This document shows positions 8,198 to 17,259 of a DNA stretch of 64,000 bases, piece after piece; the stretch's first letter is position 1; each line of letters begins with the position of its first letter. Below the pieces are notes generated by a model. It was not told where the DNA came from. It made no database searches and was given only the letters and a program-made list of their open reading frames with translations. The stretch comes from Nioella halotolerans (GTDB taxonomy: Bacteria; Pseudomonadota; Alphaproteobacteria; Rhodobacterales; Rhodobacteraceae), in contig QVQC01000079.1 in the NCBI GenBank assembly GCA_003428585.1, forward strand, positions 62,001 to 126,000, given 5' to 3'. The translations under genes were made by a program, and so were the position numbers.

Positions 8198-9340
8198 TCA
8201 CAGGGCTTTCTTGATCTGGTCGGGGCTGAGGCCGGTGGCCTCGGGCGTGGCATCGGCGCGGCCGTCGCGGACAAGGTCGAAGCGGTTCGGGCCGGTCGCG
8301 GTCAGGGTTACGGGCGCCGGTCCGGGATGGGCACAGCCCTTGGCGCAGCCCGAAATGTGCAGGCGCCGGCCATGGGGCAGATGCGGGGCGAGGGCATGCG
8401 CAAGGTTGCGGGTGTCGGAAAGCCCCTGCGGGCAGCCCGGTGCGCCGGTGCAGGTGTCGATGCGCAGCCGTGGGTCGGTTGTGTCATGGATGAGGCCCGG
8501 CAGGCCGGGGGCCTCGGCCACACCTTCCAGCAGCAGCATCCGCCACGGGGTCAGCCGGATCGGGGCGCGTTGTGCCAGCGCGGCGAGTGTCTCGGCAGTG
8601 ACCTGCCCGAATTCGAGCGCGACGAGTTGGCCGGTTTCCGTGCGGCCGGGGCCGGGCGGTTCGCGGCCTTGCAGTGCCATGGGCGCGGCGGTGAAGGTTT
8701 CGGGCGGCGTGGCCCCGGCGGCGAGGTGGCGCGCCATGCGGCCCCGGCCCTCGGGCGCGCCGCCGGTATCAAGGAACCAGCGGGCGAGCGCGATTGCCAT
8801 CTCGGCGGCGCTGCCCTCGGTTACGGGCGCGCCCCGGTCGCTGCCATCGGCGCGCACCAGCAGGCCGTCTGGCCCGTGCTCGATCCGGATATCGGCCGAG
8901 GTGCCGCGCAACAGGGGTGTCGGCCCGCAATCCACCGCGAAGCCGAACTTGCCCGGCAGGTCGGGGGCGTCAGCGTGGGCCAGCGCATTGGTGAGGGCTT
9001 GGGCAACGCGATGCGTCGGGTCGTCCTCGGACCAGAACGGCTGGATGACCAGATTGCGCCGGGTTTCCGCCGCGACATCCCGGTCTACCAGGCCGAGCGC
9101 CCGCAGCCCCTCGATCAGGGCCGGATGCGCCCCCGGCGTCACGCCCCGGATCTGCACATTGGCGCGCGCCGAGACGTCGATCAGCCCGTTGCCGTCGCGC
9201 TCGGCCAGCCGCGCCGCGCCTGCCGCCTGTTCCTGCGACAGCCGGCCAAGCGGCGCACGCACCCGCACGACGAGCCCGTCCCCCGACATCATCGGCTTTA
9301 GCGCGCCGGGGCACCAGCCATGGACATGGGGCGCGCTCAC
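8198..9340 (-). CDS. cobG: Precorrin-3B synthase (CobG)
   Basis: Oxygen-dependent mono-oxygenase that makes precorrin-3B, the step that defines the aerobic B12 route. The 380-aa protein belongs to the sulfite/nitrite reductase ferredoxin-like superfamily. The C-terminal half has four cysteines, Cys-x5-Cys (in a Thr-Cys-Thr-Gly-Ala-Pro-Gly-Cys segment) and Cys-x3-Cys (Gly-Cys-Ala-Lys-Gly-Cys), expected to hold a 4Fe-4S cluster. I use the GTG at 9340, which overlaps the cobN stop as GTGA; an in-frame ATG upstream (9388) would lie inside cobN. The presence of CobG contrasts with Rhodobacter capsulatus, which uses CobZ for this step. Confidence 0.88.
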   Translation of the reverse strand: MSAPHVHGWCPGALKPMMSGDGLVVRVRAPLGRLSQEQAAGAARLAERDGNGLIDVSARANVQIRGVTPGAHPALIEGLRALGLVDRDVAAETRRNLVIQPFWSEDDPTHRVAQALTNALAHADAPDLPGKFGFAVDCGPTPLLRGTSADIRIEHGPDGLLVRADGSDRGAPVTEGSAAEMAIALARWFLDTGGAPEGRGRMARHLAAGATPPETFTAAPMALQGREPPGPGRTETGQLVALEFGQVTAETLAALAQRAPIRLTPWRMLLLEGVAEAPGLPGLIHDTTDPRLRIDTCTGAPGCPQGLSDTRNLAHALAPHLPHGRRLHISGCAKGCAHPGPAPVTLTATGPNRFDLVRDGRADATPEATGLSPDQIKKAL

Positions 9341-12300
9341 TGCGCCGCCTCCAAAGCCGCGGCGATGGAGTTGCGCCGCGTGACCCAAAGCCCGGCATCG
9401 TGCAGCGCCTGGAAGCGGGCGCGCATCGCGGCCAAGGCCTGCGGATTCTCGCGCTCCATGAAATCCACGAGGTCTTCGCGGCCCAGCGTCGCGTCGTGGT
9501 AGAGGTCGAACAGGTGCGGCGGCACGGCGGCGGCGAGGTGGGCAAAGGCGGCAAGGTGGTCGAGCGTCGCCGCGATTTCCGCCGCGCCACGGAACCCGTG
9601 GCGCATCATGCCGTTGGCCCAGTCGGGGTTGGCGGCGCGGGCGCGGGTGACGCGGGCGATCTCCTCGGTCAGGTCGCGGGCGCGCGGGCGGTCAGGCCGC
9701 GTGGCGTCCATGTGGTAGAGCGCGGGCGCCTCGCCGCCGAGCCGCGCCACGGCGGCGGCGAAACCGGCCTCGTGCGCGGCGTAGTCCGAGGCCATCAACA
9801 GGTCGGTTTCCGGCAGGTCTTGAAGGTGCACGAAACTGTCGGCGGCGGTGACACGCGCCTCCAGCGCGTCGCGCGCCTCGTGCGCGTCGCCCTGCGCGTC
9901 GATGGCATAGCTCGAGGCGGCCAGCCATGCCTCGCCCGCCGCGGCCCGTGCCGCCTCGGAATAGTCATCCAGATGCGCCGTCATCCCCACCCCGTAGCTG
10001 CCGGGTTTCGGCCCGAAGACGCGCGGGCTGCGGGCGCGGTAGGGGTTGTCGTCCTCGGCCTCGTCGCGCTCCGCAAGCGCGGCGGAGGCAGCTTCGAACA
10101 TCTGCGCAAGGCCCGGGAACACATCGCGGAACAGCCCCGAGACCCGCAAGGTCACGTCGATGCGCGGACGTCCGAGCACGGCCAGCGGGATGACCTCGAA
10201 GCCCGAAACACGTTCCGACCCTTCGTCCCATTGCGGCGACAGTCCCGCAAGGTGCAGCGCCATGGCAAACTCCTCGCCCGCCGTGCGCATCGTGGCCGAG
10301 CCCCAAAGGTCCACCACCAGCCCGCGCGGCCAGTCGCCGTGATCCTGCAGGTGCCGGCGCAAGAGTTCTTCGGCCAGTTTCACGCCCTGCGCGTGCGCCG
10401 CGCGCGAGGGCACGGCCCGCGGGTCGGTGGTAAAAAGGTTGCGCCCGGTGGGCAGAACGTCCGAGCGCCCCCGGTAGGGCGAGCCGGAGGGGCCGGGCGC
10501 GACCAGCCGCCCCGAAAGGGCCCCAAGAAGCCCCGCATGTTCTGCCGCCCCGCAATCGCCGGTGCCGAAGACGTGCAGCCCGTCGCCATACTGGCTTTCC
10601 TTGATGTCGCAGACGAAGCGGTCGATCCGCGTGATCGCCTCGGCGTGGCTGGCATCCGCGGGAATGCCCAGATCGGACTCGACCCCGGTGCCGCGCGCCT
10701 CGTCGCGGATATCGGCGATCAGCCGGTCGCGCCGGGCCGGGTCCAGCCCGTCGGCGGTGGAATACTCGTCCAGCAGGTGTTCCAGCCGGCCCATGCCCTC
10801 GGGCAGCGTCGTCTGCGCCATGGGGGGCGGCAGGTGGCCGATTGTGACGGCGCCGACGCGGCGCTTGGCCTGTGCGGCCTCGCCGGGGTCGTTGACGATG
10901 AAGGGGTAGATCACGGGCAGCGGGCCGAGCAGCGCCTCGGGCCAGCAGGCATCCGACAGCGCCACCGCCTTGCCCGACAGCCATTCCAGCGTGCCATGCG
11001 CGCCCATGTGGATCAGCGCATCAGTCTGTGCCCGCAGCCAAAGGTAGAACGCGACGTAGCCATGGCGCGGCGTGCGGGACAGGTCGTGGTAATCGTCGTC
11101 GCGGGTTTGGACCTCGCCCCGTTCGGGTTGTAGGGCGATCAGGGCGTTGCCTGTGCGGATCGCGGCGAATGTGATGGTGTCGCCCTGCACGTCCGGGTCG
11201 GACTCGGGCGGGCCCCATGCGGCGAAGAGGTCGGCGCGCAGGGTGTCGGGCAGGGTTTCCAGCGCGGCGCGGTAGTCGGCCAGCGGCCATGCCACCCGTT
11301 CCGCTAGCAGGCGCTTGCCCATATCGGGGGCGTCGCCAAGATCATGGCCCTGATCGGACAGCGCGGTCAGCAGCCCCGCGACCGAGGCCAGCGGGTCCAG
11401 CCCGACGGCATGGGCAAGGTTCCAGTCACGGCCGGGATAGGTGGACAGGACCAGCGCCAGCCGCTTGTCGGCAGCGGGCAGGGTGGCAAGGCGATGCCAC
11501 GCGGCGACGCGGTCCACCACGTTGGCAATGCGGCCGGTGTCGGCGCGGTGCGCGAAGCGGGAATATTGCAGGTCCGGGTCCTTGCGGCCCGGTTGCTTGA
11601 AACTGGCCACGCCCCCGAAGATGCGCCCGTCCACCTCTGGTAGCACGACATGCATGGCCAGGTCGGCGGGCGAGAGGCCCCGTTCCGCCTCGGCCCAGTC
11701 CCTGCGCCGCGCGGTGGACAGCGCGACCTGAAAAACGGGACAGCCCGGTTCGCTCAAAGGCGATGTCTTTCCATCCGCCCCCTGCGCGGAAAAGGCCGTG
11801 GCGTTGACGATGGCCGCCGGGGCAAGGCGGGCCAGTTCGCCCCGCAGCCAGTCGGCGGCGGCAGGCGCCTTGAGGCTGTTTGCGAAGATACCAACCGCCT
11901 CGAACCCGCGCGCGTCCAGCGCTTCGAGGATCGCATCCACAGGGTCCGTGTCGGCGGCGGTGAGGTAGGACCGGTAGAATGTCACGGGCACCAGCGGTTT
12001 GCCCGAGGGATCGAACGTCCGCAAGACGCCGTCGCCCGGCCGGTAGAAGCCGAAATCCGGCACCGTTTTCTCGCCTACCACCGGCCCGGCATAGAGCCCG
12101 CCGGCCAGCGCCAGTTGCGCCAGTGCCGCGTGGGCCGCGACAGCCCCGCCCGCGTCGCACAGGTGCTGGAGCCGGCGCAGGGTGGACACGGGCAGGGTCG
12201 AAAGCTCGTCCAGCCGCGGGTCGGGGCGGCCATCGGCGGGCAGGATGGCCAGTGCCAGCCCCTGCCGGTCGGCCATCTCGCGCAGCGTCGCAAGACCGTA

Positions 12301-12588
12301 GGGCCAGTAGCTTTCGCCGCCGATCAGCTTGACCAGCACCGCCTTGGCGCCGGCAAGCGTCTGTTCGGCATAGGTGTCGACCGACAGGGGATGCTTGAGC
12401 GCGACGAGGTTGGCCAGCCGGACACTCGGCTCGAACCCGTGTGTCTTGGCCCTGTGATAGCCCGCCGCGAAGGCCCCCAGATCGGAGTCGGAAAACGACA
12501 GCACCACCAGATCCGCCGGGCTTTGCCCGAGGTCCTGCGGGGTGTCGGTTTCTTCCAACCCGTGGCTTTCGCGGAAGACGACATGCAT
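9337..12588 (-). CDS. cobN: Cobaltochelatase large subunit CobN
   Basis: Large subunit of the ATP-dependent aerobic cobaltochelatase that inserts cobalt into hydrogenobyrinic acid a,c-diamide with CobS and CobT, which are not in the window. The 1083-aa protein is homologous to Mg-chelatase BchH/ChlH over its length; recognisable blocks include Met-Gly-Ala-His-Gly-Thr-Leu-Glu-Trp-Leu-Ser-Gly-Lys and Tyr-Pro-Phe-Ile-Val-Asn-Asp-Pro-Gly-Glu in the centre. It is shorter than the roughly 1270-residue P. denitrificans enzyme. The ATG at 12588 has an AAGGA ribosome site, and the gene lies 39 nt behind cobW. Confidence 0.93.
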   Translation of the reverse strand: MHVVFRESHGLEETDTPQDLGQSPADLVVLSFSDSDLGAFAAGYHRAKTHGFEPSVRLANLVALKHPLSVDTYAEQTLAGAKAVLVKLIGGESYWPYGLATLREMADRQGLALAILPADGRPDPRLDELSTLPVSTLRRLQHLCDAGGAVAAHAALAQLALAGGLYAGPVVGEKTVPDFGFYRPGDGVLRTFDPSGKPLVPVTFYRSYLTAADTDPVDAILEALDARGFEAVGIFANSLKAPAAADWLRGELARLAPAAIVNATAFSAQGADGKTSPLSEPGCPVFQVALSTARRRDWAEAERGLSPADLAMHVVLPEVDGRIFGGVASFKQPGRKDPDLQYSRFAHRADTGRIANVVDRVAAWHRLATLPAADKRLALVLSTYPGRDWNLAHAVGLDPLASVAGLLTALSDQGHDLGDAPDMGKRLLAERVAWPLADYRAALETLPDTLRADLFAAWGPPESDPDVQGDTITFAAIRTGNALIALQPERGEVQTRDDDYHDLSRTPRHGYVAFYLWLRAQTDALIHMGAHGTLEWLSGKAVALSDACWPEALLGPLPVIYPFIVNDPGEAAQAKRRVGAVTIGHLPPPMAQTTLPEGMGRLEHLLDEYSTADGLDPARRDRLIADIRDEARGTGVESDLGIPADASHAEAITRIDRFVCDIKESQYGDGLHVFGTGDCGAAEHAGLLGALSGRLVAPGPSGSPYRGRSDVLPTGRNLFTTDPRAVPSRAAHAQGVKLAEELLRRHLQDHGDWPRGLVVDLWGSATMRTAGEEFAMALHLAGLSPQWDEGSERVSGFEVIPLAVLGRPRIDVTLRVSGLFRDVFPGLAQMFEAASAALAERDEAEDDNPYRARSPRVFGPKPGSYGVGMTAHLDDYSEAARAAAGEAWLAASSYAIDAQGDAHEARDALEARVTAADSFVHLQDLPETDLLMASDYAAHEAGFAAAVARLGGEAPALYHMDATRPDRPRARDLTEEIARVTRARAANPDWANGMMRHGFRGAAEIAATLDHLAAFAHLAAAVPPHLFDLYHDATLGREDLVDFMERENPQALAAMRARFQALHDAGLWVTRRNSIAAALEAAQ

Positions 12589-12627
12589 CGGTTTCAGTCC
12601 TTGTTGATCGGGGCGCGCGCCATCGCC

Positions 12628-13662
12628 TCAGCCCTCGAGCGTCGCGCGGATGGCCGCCGGGTCGATATGGTCATGCTCACCGATCACCACCAGTTGCGAC
12701 CGGCGGGGAAGGTCGCCCCACGGGCGATCGAACTGGGTGCGCAGACGTGTGCCCACGGCCTGCACCAGCATCCGCATCGGTTTGCCCTTCACCGCGATAT
12801 ACCCCTTTACCCGCAGCGCGTGCTGGTCGCGCGCCAGTCGCAGCACCGCGGCCTCCAGCGCTTTCACGTCTTCTACCTCGTCCAGCGCGATCACGACGCT
12901 GTCAAAATCGTCATGTTCATGGTCATCCGCGCCGTCATGGTGGCTGGGCCGGGCGTCCAGATCGTCTTCCGCCGCCGCGCCAAGGCCAATGACCACGCGC
13001 GGGTCGATCACGCCCTCGGTCATCGGCAGGATGGAGACCGGGCGCGGCATCTCGGCTTCGATCACGGCGCGGGCCTTGGCAAGCCCCGCCTCGCCGGCCA
13101 GGTCGGCCTTCGACAGCAACACGATGTCAGCGCAGGAAATCTGGTCCTCGAAAACCTCGGCCAGCGGCGTGTCGTGATCGAGGCTGTCATCGGCTTCGCG
13201 TTGCGCCTGAACGGCATCGACATCGCTGGCGAACCGGCCCGCCGCGACGGCCTCGGCATCGGCCAGCGCGATGACGCCATCGACGGTGATGCGGCTGCGG
13301 ATCGTGGGCCAGTCGAAGGCCTTGAGCAGCGGCTTGGGCAGCGCCAGCCCGCTGGTCTCGATCAGGATATGGTCTGGCGTGTCCGGCAGGGCCATCAGCG
13401 CCTCGATCGTGGGGATGAAATCATCGGCCACGGTGCAGCATATGCAGCCATTGGCCAGCTCGACGATGTTCTCCGCCGGGCAGTTCTCATCCGAGCAGGA
13501 CTTGAGGATGTCGCCATCGACGCCCGCGGTGCCGAACTCGTTGACCAGCACCGCCAGCCGCTTGCCCTGCGGGTTCTGCATCAGGTGGCGGATGAGCGTG
13601 GTCTTGCCGGCGCCCAGAAAGCCGGTGATGACGGTGACGGGGATCTTGGAAAGCTCTTGCAT
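12628..13662 (-). CDS. cobW: CobW-type GTPase / metallochaperone
   Basis: G3E-family P-loop GTPase thought to deliver cobalt for the chelatase. The 344-aa protein has the Walker A Gly-Phe-Leu-Gly-Ala-Gly-Lys-Thr-Thr (residues 14-22), the metal-binding Cys-x-Cys-Cys motif (Cys73, Cys75, Cys76), an Asn-Glu-Phe-Gly block, and a histidine/aspartate-rich stretch around residue 245 that may bind metal. The C-terminal CobW_C domain is present. It begins 3 nt after the DUF1636 gene and precedes cobN, the canonical position of CobW. Confidence 0.93.
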   Translation of the reverse strand: MQELSKIPVTVITGFLGAGKTTLIRHLMQNPQGKRLAVLVNEFGTAGVDGDILKSCSDENCPAENIVELANGCICCTVADDFIPTIEALMALPDTPDHILIETSGLALPKPLLKAFDWPTIRSRITVDGVIALADAEAVAAGRFASDVDAVQAQREADDSLDHDTPLAEVFEDQISCADIVLLSKADLAGEAGLAKARAVIEAEMPRPVSILPMTEGVIDPRVVIGLGAAAEDDLDARPSHHDGADDHEHDDFDSVVIALDEVEDVKALEAAVLRLARDQHALRVKGYIAVKGKPMRMLVQAVGTRLRTQFDRPWGDLPRRSQLVVIGEHDHIDPAAIRATLEG

Positions 13663-13665
13663 GGG

Positions 13666-14052
13666 TCAGTCCTTGGGGTCGGGGGCATTGAGCGGGGGAA
13701 TGCGGGCGATGGATTGCTTGCGGAAGACCTGCGGTCGCTCGCGCCACGGCACAAGGCCGTCGGACGTCGCGGCATAGGCGCGGATGCCGGCGAGGATCTG
13801 GTCGAGGTGATCCTCCGGGTCGAGACGACCGTAGATGTAGGTCCAGCGGTCGGGGCCGCCCGAAAGCGCAAGGGAACAGCCGTTGGAACAGGCCGAGAGG
13901 CATTGGTTGCCGCGCAGGCGCACGCAGTCGGGCAGGTCGGCGGCTTTCAGCGCCTCGTGCAGGCGCCAGCCCGGGCGCGGCTCTTCCGGCACACGTTCGC
14001 CATCCACCGTCTTGCGGCAGGTCGTGCAAACCGTGACTGTCACCTCGCCCAT
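13666..14052 (-). CDS. DUF1636 cysteine-rich (probable metal or Fe-S binding) protein
   Basis: Small protein (128 aa) of the DUF1636 family, often found beside cobW/cobN; its function is unknown. It has Cys-Thr-Thr-Cys near residue 9 and a second group Cys-Leu-Ser-Ala-Cys-Ser-Asn-Gly-Cys around residues 50-58, an arrangement resembling thioredoxin-like 2Fe-2S ferredoxins. The ATG at 14052 has an AAGGGG ribosome site and is the first gene after the second cobalamin riboswitch. Its lead position in a B12-repressed operon points to cobalt handling or electron transfer to a corrin-pathway enzyme; this is inference. Confidence 0.78.
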   Translation of the reverse strand: MGEVTVTVCTTCRKTVDGERVPEEPRPGWRLHEALKAADLPDCVRLRGNQCLSACSNGCSLALSGGPDRWTYIYGRLDPEDHLDQILAGIRAYAATSDGLVPWRERPQVFRKQSIARIPPLNAPDPKD

Positions 14053-14161
14053 GCGCGGCCCCTTCGTTGTTGATCGACGAATGGGGAAATGACCAGCCGG
14101 GGGGCTTGCAGCCCCGTCATGGCCGGCGCGAAACACCCCGTTCGCCCGTTGCACGTTCTGC

Positions 14162-14338
14162 TGGCAGGTCTCCCGGCTTGCGGATATCGGGGCGGGTGGC
14201 CCCGGCGGCACCTGATCCTTCCCGGCGCGAGCCAGTGGTTGCAGGGCCTTCTCCGGTCACGGTCGCGGGGGCGGCTGCGCTTCGGCGATGGACCTTCGGG
14301 GGTCGCAAAGCCTGTCGCATTCCCTCTTCGCCTGTTCT
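14162..14338 (-). promoter_or_regulatory. Cobalamin riboswitch controlling the DUF1636-cobW-cobN operon
   Basis: On the minus strand this leader shows the riboswitch blocks GAGGGAATGCG at its 5' side, GCCCCCGCGACCGTGA, the B12-box core CCACTGG, GGGAAGG, and the terminal GCAAGCCGGGAGACCTGCCA (14162-14181). Between it and the DUF1636 start lies a perfect 6-bp hairpin with loop GCA (14101-14115), a candidate part of the switching platform. It should repress the leftward cob operon when adenosylcobalamin is plentiful. Its 5' end is about 70 nt from the divergent cobO start, so the promoters share a short region. Confidence 0.93.
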
Positions 14339-14405
14339 AGGAACAGGAACCAGCACGCCGCTGTTGCGGCAAGACCTGCCCCGATGTCAAGCGAAGGATG
14401 ACCCC

Positions 14406-15026
14406 ATGACCGAGACGCCGCTTTCAGACGAGGACCGCCACGCGCAAAAGATGGCCAAGAAGAAAGCCGCGCGCGACAAGATGATGGCCACCAAGGAAGG
14501 CGAGAAGGGGCTGATCATCGTCCATACCGGGCCGGGCAAGGGCAAGTCGTCGTCGGGATTCGGGATGATCCTGCGCTGCATCGCGCACGAGATGCCCTGC
14601 GCCGTGGTGCAGTTCATCAAGGGCGCGTGGGAGACCGGGGAGCGGCGGCTGCTGGAAGGCAATTTCGGCGAGCTGTGCCAGTTTCACGCGATGGGCGAGG
14701 GCTTTACCTGGGAAACGCAGGACAGAAACCGCGACATCGCCATGGCCGAGGCCGGCTGGGAAAAGGCAAAGGCGCTGATCCGCGATCCCGAAATCCGGAT
14801 GGTGCTGCTCGACGAGATCAACATCGCGCTGCGCTACGATTACCTCGACGTGGCGGAGGTCGTGCGCTTCCTCGTGGAGGAAAAGCCGCCGATGACCCAT
14901 GTCGTGCTGACCGGGCGCAACGCCAAGGAGCCGCTGATCGAGGTCGCCGACCTGGTGACCGAGATGACGCTGGTCAAGCACCCGTTCCGGTCGGGGATCA
15001 AGGGGCAAATGGGCGTGGAGTTCTGA
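14406..15026 (+). CDS. cobO: Cob(I)yrinic acid a,c-diamide adenosyltransferase
   Basis: CobA/CobO/BtuR-type corrinoid adenosyltransferase that adds the 5'-deoxyadenosyl group to cob(I)yrinic acid a,c-diamide. The 206-aa protein has the P-loop Gly-Pro-Gly-Lys-Gly-Lys-Ser-Ser (about residues 42-49) and the Leu-Leu-Asp-Glu-Ile-Asn Walker-B-like block. The start at 14406 follows an AAGGATG ribosome site; the open frame further upstream overlaps the antisense riboswitch. It is divergent from the riboswitch-controlled operon and has no riboswitch of its own. Confidence 0.93.
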   Translation: MTETPLSDEDRHAQKMAKKKAARDKMMATKEGEKGLIIVHTGPGKGKSSSGFGMILRCIAHEMPCAVVQFIKGAWETGERRLLEGNFGELCQFHAMGEGFTWETQDRNRDIAMAEAGWEKAKALIRDPEIRMVLLDEINIALRYDYLDVAEVVRFLVEEKPPMTHVVLTGRNAKEPLIEVADLVTEMTLVKHPFRSGIKGQMGVEF

Positions 15027-15186
15027 GGCGGGCAGCGGTCCGCTATCCGCTGCGCTCATCGCGGGATGCGCGGGCGCTGTCCCCGTCGCCTTGCGGCAAC
15101 TCCAGCGGAGTATTCGGGCCAAGAAAAAAGGGTAGAGATTTGCGGGGATTGACAAGACCGGGGCGCCGCACCGCTATGGAGGAGGC
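15027..15186. other. cobO-cobQ spacer with a short hairpin and A-tract
   Basis: No gene is seen here. At 15100-15110 there is a CTCC-AGC-GGAG hairpin followed by TATTCGGGCC and then a run of A (15121-15128). From memory, similar GC hairpin plus TATTyGGGCCAAGAA strings recur between genes in Rhodobacteraceae and may act as transcript ends or repeats; that link was not tested. Confidence 0.4.
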
Positions 15187-16641
15187 ATGAGCATGGGCCG
15201 GGCGCTGATGATCCAGGGGGCCGGGTCCAACGTGGGCAAGTCGCTTCTGGTGGCGGGACTGTGCCGCGCCGCGCGGGCGCGGGGGCTGTCGGTGGCGCCG
15301 TTCAAGCCGCAGAACATGTCCAACAACGCCGCGGTCACGGCGGATGGTGGCGAGATCGGGCGGGCACAGGCGCTGCAGGCGCTGGCCTGCGGGATCGACG
15401 CGGTGGTGGACATGAACCCGGTTCTGCTGAAGCCCGAAACCGATCTGGGTGCGCAGGTCGTGGTACAGGGCAAGCGGCTGACGACGGTCAGGGCGCGCGA
15501 CTACGCGGCGCTGAAACCAAGGCTGATGGCGCCGGTCCTGGACAGCTTCACCCGGCTGAAATCGCAACATGACCTTGTGATCGTCGAGGGGGCGGGCAGC
15601 CCGGCCGAGGTAAACCTGCGCGCTGGTGACATTGCCAATATGGGTTTTGCACGGGCGGCGGAGGTGCCGGTGGTTCTGGTGGGGGATATCGACCGCGGGG
15701 GGGTGATCGCGCAGATCGTGGGCACGCAAGCGGTGCTGGACGAAGGTGACGCGGCGATGATTTCGGGGTTCATCATCAACAAGTTCCGCGGCGACGTGTC
15801 GTTGTTCGACGATGGCTACCGTCTGATCGGGGCGCGCACCGGCTGGCGCGGCGTGGGCGTGGTGCCGTTCTTTGCCGATGCTGCGAAACTGCCGGCCGAA
15901 GACGCGCTCGACCTGCCCGCGAAGGGCGCGGGCGCCGGGCTGAACGTGGCTTGCCTCGCCTTCAGCCGGATCGCCAATTTCGACGATCTCGACCCGCTGT
16001 CGCAGGAACCGGGCGTTGCCCTGCGCATGATCCGCGCCGGTGAGGTGATCCCCGGCGATACCGATCTCGTGATCCTGCCGGGCAGCAAATCCACCCGTGG
16101 CGATCTGGCCTTTCTGCGGGCGCAAGGGTGGGATGTCGATCTCGCGGCGCATGTGCGCAGGGGCGGGGCGATTCTGGGAATTTGTGGCGGATATCAGATG
16201 CTTGGGATGGCAGTCCATGACCCTGACGGGATCGAGGGCACGCCGGGGACGACGGCAGGGCTTGGCTTTCTTGACGTTGAAACGCAGATGCGCGCGGACA
16301 AGAGCCTGAGCCGCGTTCAGGCGGTGCATGTGGCGTCTGGCGCGGCGATGTCAGGCTACGAGATCCACATGGGGCACACGCAAGGCCCTGACCGGGCGCG
16401 CCCCTTCGCGCGGGTCGACGGGCAGGACGAGGGCGCGCGCACGGCCGATGGGCGGATTGCGGGCAGCTACCTGCACGGAATGTTCGTCGAGGACGGGTTT
16501 CGCCGTGCCTTTCTGAACGGGTTCGGAGTGGATGCAGGCCCGGAATCCTACGGGCAGGTGGTGGAGGAGACGCTGGACCGGCTCGCCGCGCATATGGGCC
16601 AGTATCTGGATCTGGACGCGCTTTTCGCGATGGCGCGCTGA
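15187..16641 (+). CDS. cobQ: Cobyric acid synthase
   Basis: Glutamine-dependent amidation of the b, d, e and g side chains of adenosylcobyrinic acid a,c-diamide. The 484-aa protein has an N-terminal P-loop-like block (Gly-Ala-Gly-Ser-Asn-Val-Gly-Lys-Ser, residues 11-19), the Lys-Pro-Gln-Asn-Met-Ser-Asn-Asn signature, and a C-terminal amidotransferase domain with the nucleophile in Gly-Ile-Cys-Gly-Gly-Tyr-Gln-Met. Length is typical. A GGAGGAGG ribosome site precedes the ATG. It follows cobO on the same strand and converges with the MarR gene. Confidence 0.94.
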   Translation: MSMGRALMIQGAGSNVGKSLLVAGLCRAARARGLSVAPFKPQNMSNNAAVTADGGEIGRAQALQALACGIDAVVDMNPVLLKPETDLGAQVVVQGKRLTTVRARDYAALKPRLMAPVLDSFTRLKSQHDLVIVEGAGSPAEVNLRAGDIANMGFARAAEVPVVLVGDIDRGGVIAQIVGTQAVLDEGDAAMISGFIINKFRGDVSLFDDGYRLIGARTGWRGVGVVPFFADAAKLPAEDALDLPAKGAGAGLNVACLAFSRIANFDDLDPLSQEPGVALRMIRAGEVIPGDTDLVILPGSKSTRGDLAFLRAQGWDVDLAAHVRRGGAILGICGGYQMLGMAVHDPDGIEGTPGTTAGLGFLDVETQMRADKSLSRVQAVHVASGAAMSGYEIHMGHTQGPDRARPFARVDGQDEGARTADGRIAGSYLHGMFVEDGFRRAFLNGFGVDAGPESYGQVVEETLDRLAAHMGQYLDLDALFAMAR

Positions 16642-16654
16642 GGGCGAAACGGGG

Positions 16655-16706
16655 AGGGTGCCCCCTGTGCACCCCGCGTACACCCCTTGTGCACCCTCCG
16701 TGCAGA
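16655..16706. repeat. Imperfect GTGCACCCC short repeats between convergent genes
   Basis: Between the ends of cobQ and the MarR gene, the motif G(T)GCACCC or its near copies recurs about every 11-14 nt four to five times (GGTGCCCCC, TGTGCACCCC, CGTACACCCC, TGTGCACCC, CGTGCAGACC). GTGCAC is itself palindromic. It could be part of a bidirectional transcript end or a slipped-strand repeat; nothing else identifies it. Confidence 0.45.
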
Positions 16707-16742
16707 CCCGACCCGGTTTCGCCGTGCGCGGGCGCGCCGTTG

Positions 16743-17237
16743 CTACTCCGCCGCGTCGCGGGGGATGTCGAGCCGGGAGCGCGGGCGCGCCTCTGGATCG
16801 GCATCCATCACCCGGTGCAACTTTTCCATGATCCGGTCGAGTGCGACGCGGTCCTCGGACGACAGCGCGGCGAGGAGGCGCGACTCGTAGGCGATGGCCG
16901 GCGGCAGGATCCGGTCGAGCAACGCCCGGCCTGCGGCAGACAGCGAGATCACCAGAAGCCGCTGGTCGGTAGGGCTACTGGTCTTTTCCACCAGCCCGGA
17001 CTCTTCCAGCCGACCTACGGCGCGGCTGACACGGGGCTTGTCGAGGTTCACGCAACCGTGGATCTCGCGCACCGAAACGGCACCGCATCGTGAAAGATGC
17101 ACCATCACCCGCCATTCGGCCATGGAGAGCCCGGCCTCCGCCTCGTAGATGCGCGACAGGCGGCGGCTGATTCGTTCCGACAGGACGGCAAGGCGGTAGG
17201 GCAGGAAGGCTGCCAGTCTGAAATCGCATATCGTCAT
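16743..17237 (-). CDS. MarR-family transcriptional regulator of the homogentisate module
   Basis: Winged-helix regulator, 164 aa. The central MarR core is clear: Ser-Met-Ala-Glu-Trp-Arg-Val-Met before the recognition region, and Asp-Lys-Pro-Arg-Val-Ser-Arg-Ala-Val-Gly-Arg-Leu-Glu with the wing Thr-Asp-Gln-Arg. The ATG at 17237 gives a normal length; the longer frame to 17393 crosses the operators. It is divergent from the MBL-monooxygenase-hmgA operon, with two palindromes between them, so it most likely represses that operon and itself until an aromatic ligand binds. The ligand is not known. Confidence 0.87.
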   Translation of the reverse strand: MTICDFRLAAFLPYRLAVLSERISRRLSRIYEAEAGLSMAEWRVMVHLSRCGAVSVREIHGCVNLDKPRVSRAVGRLEESGLVEKTSSPTDQRLLVISLSAAGRALLDRILPPAIAYESRLLAALSSEDRVALDRIMEKLHRVMDADPEARPRSRLDIPRDAAE

Positions 17238-17259
17238 CGCTTGCCTGTTCACCCCGCAT

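Noticed and set aside
13000..14000. CRISPR arrays, tRNA or rRNA genes anywhere in the window
   Set aside because: No regularly spaced direct repeats of 24-40 nt, no cloverleaf with a TTCGAAT-type arm in the gaps, and no rRNA sequence were seen; the interval given is only a placeholder for the whole window.
11650..14073. Long open frame on the plus strand opposite cobN and cobW (807 codons)
   Set aside because: It runs antisense to genes with clear catalytic motifs; long mirror frames are expected in GC-rich codon usage, and its translation is Arg/Gly/Gln-rich with no domain.
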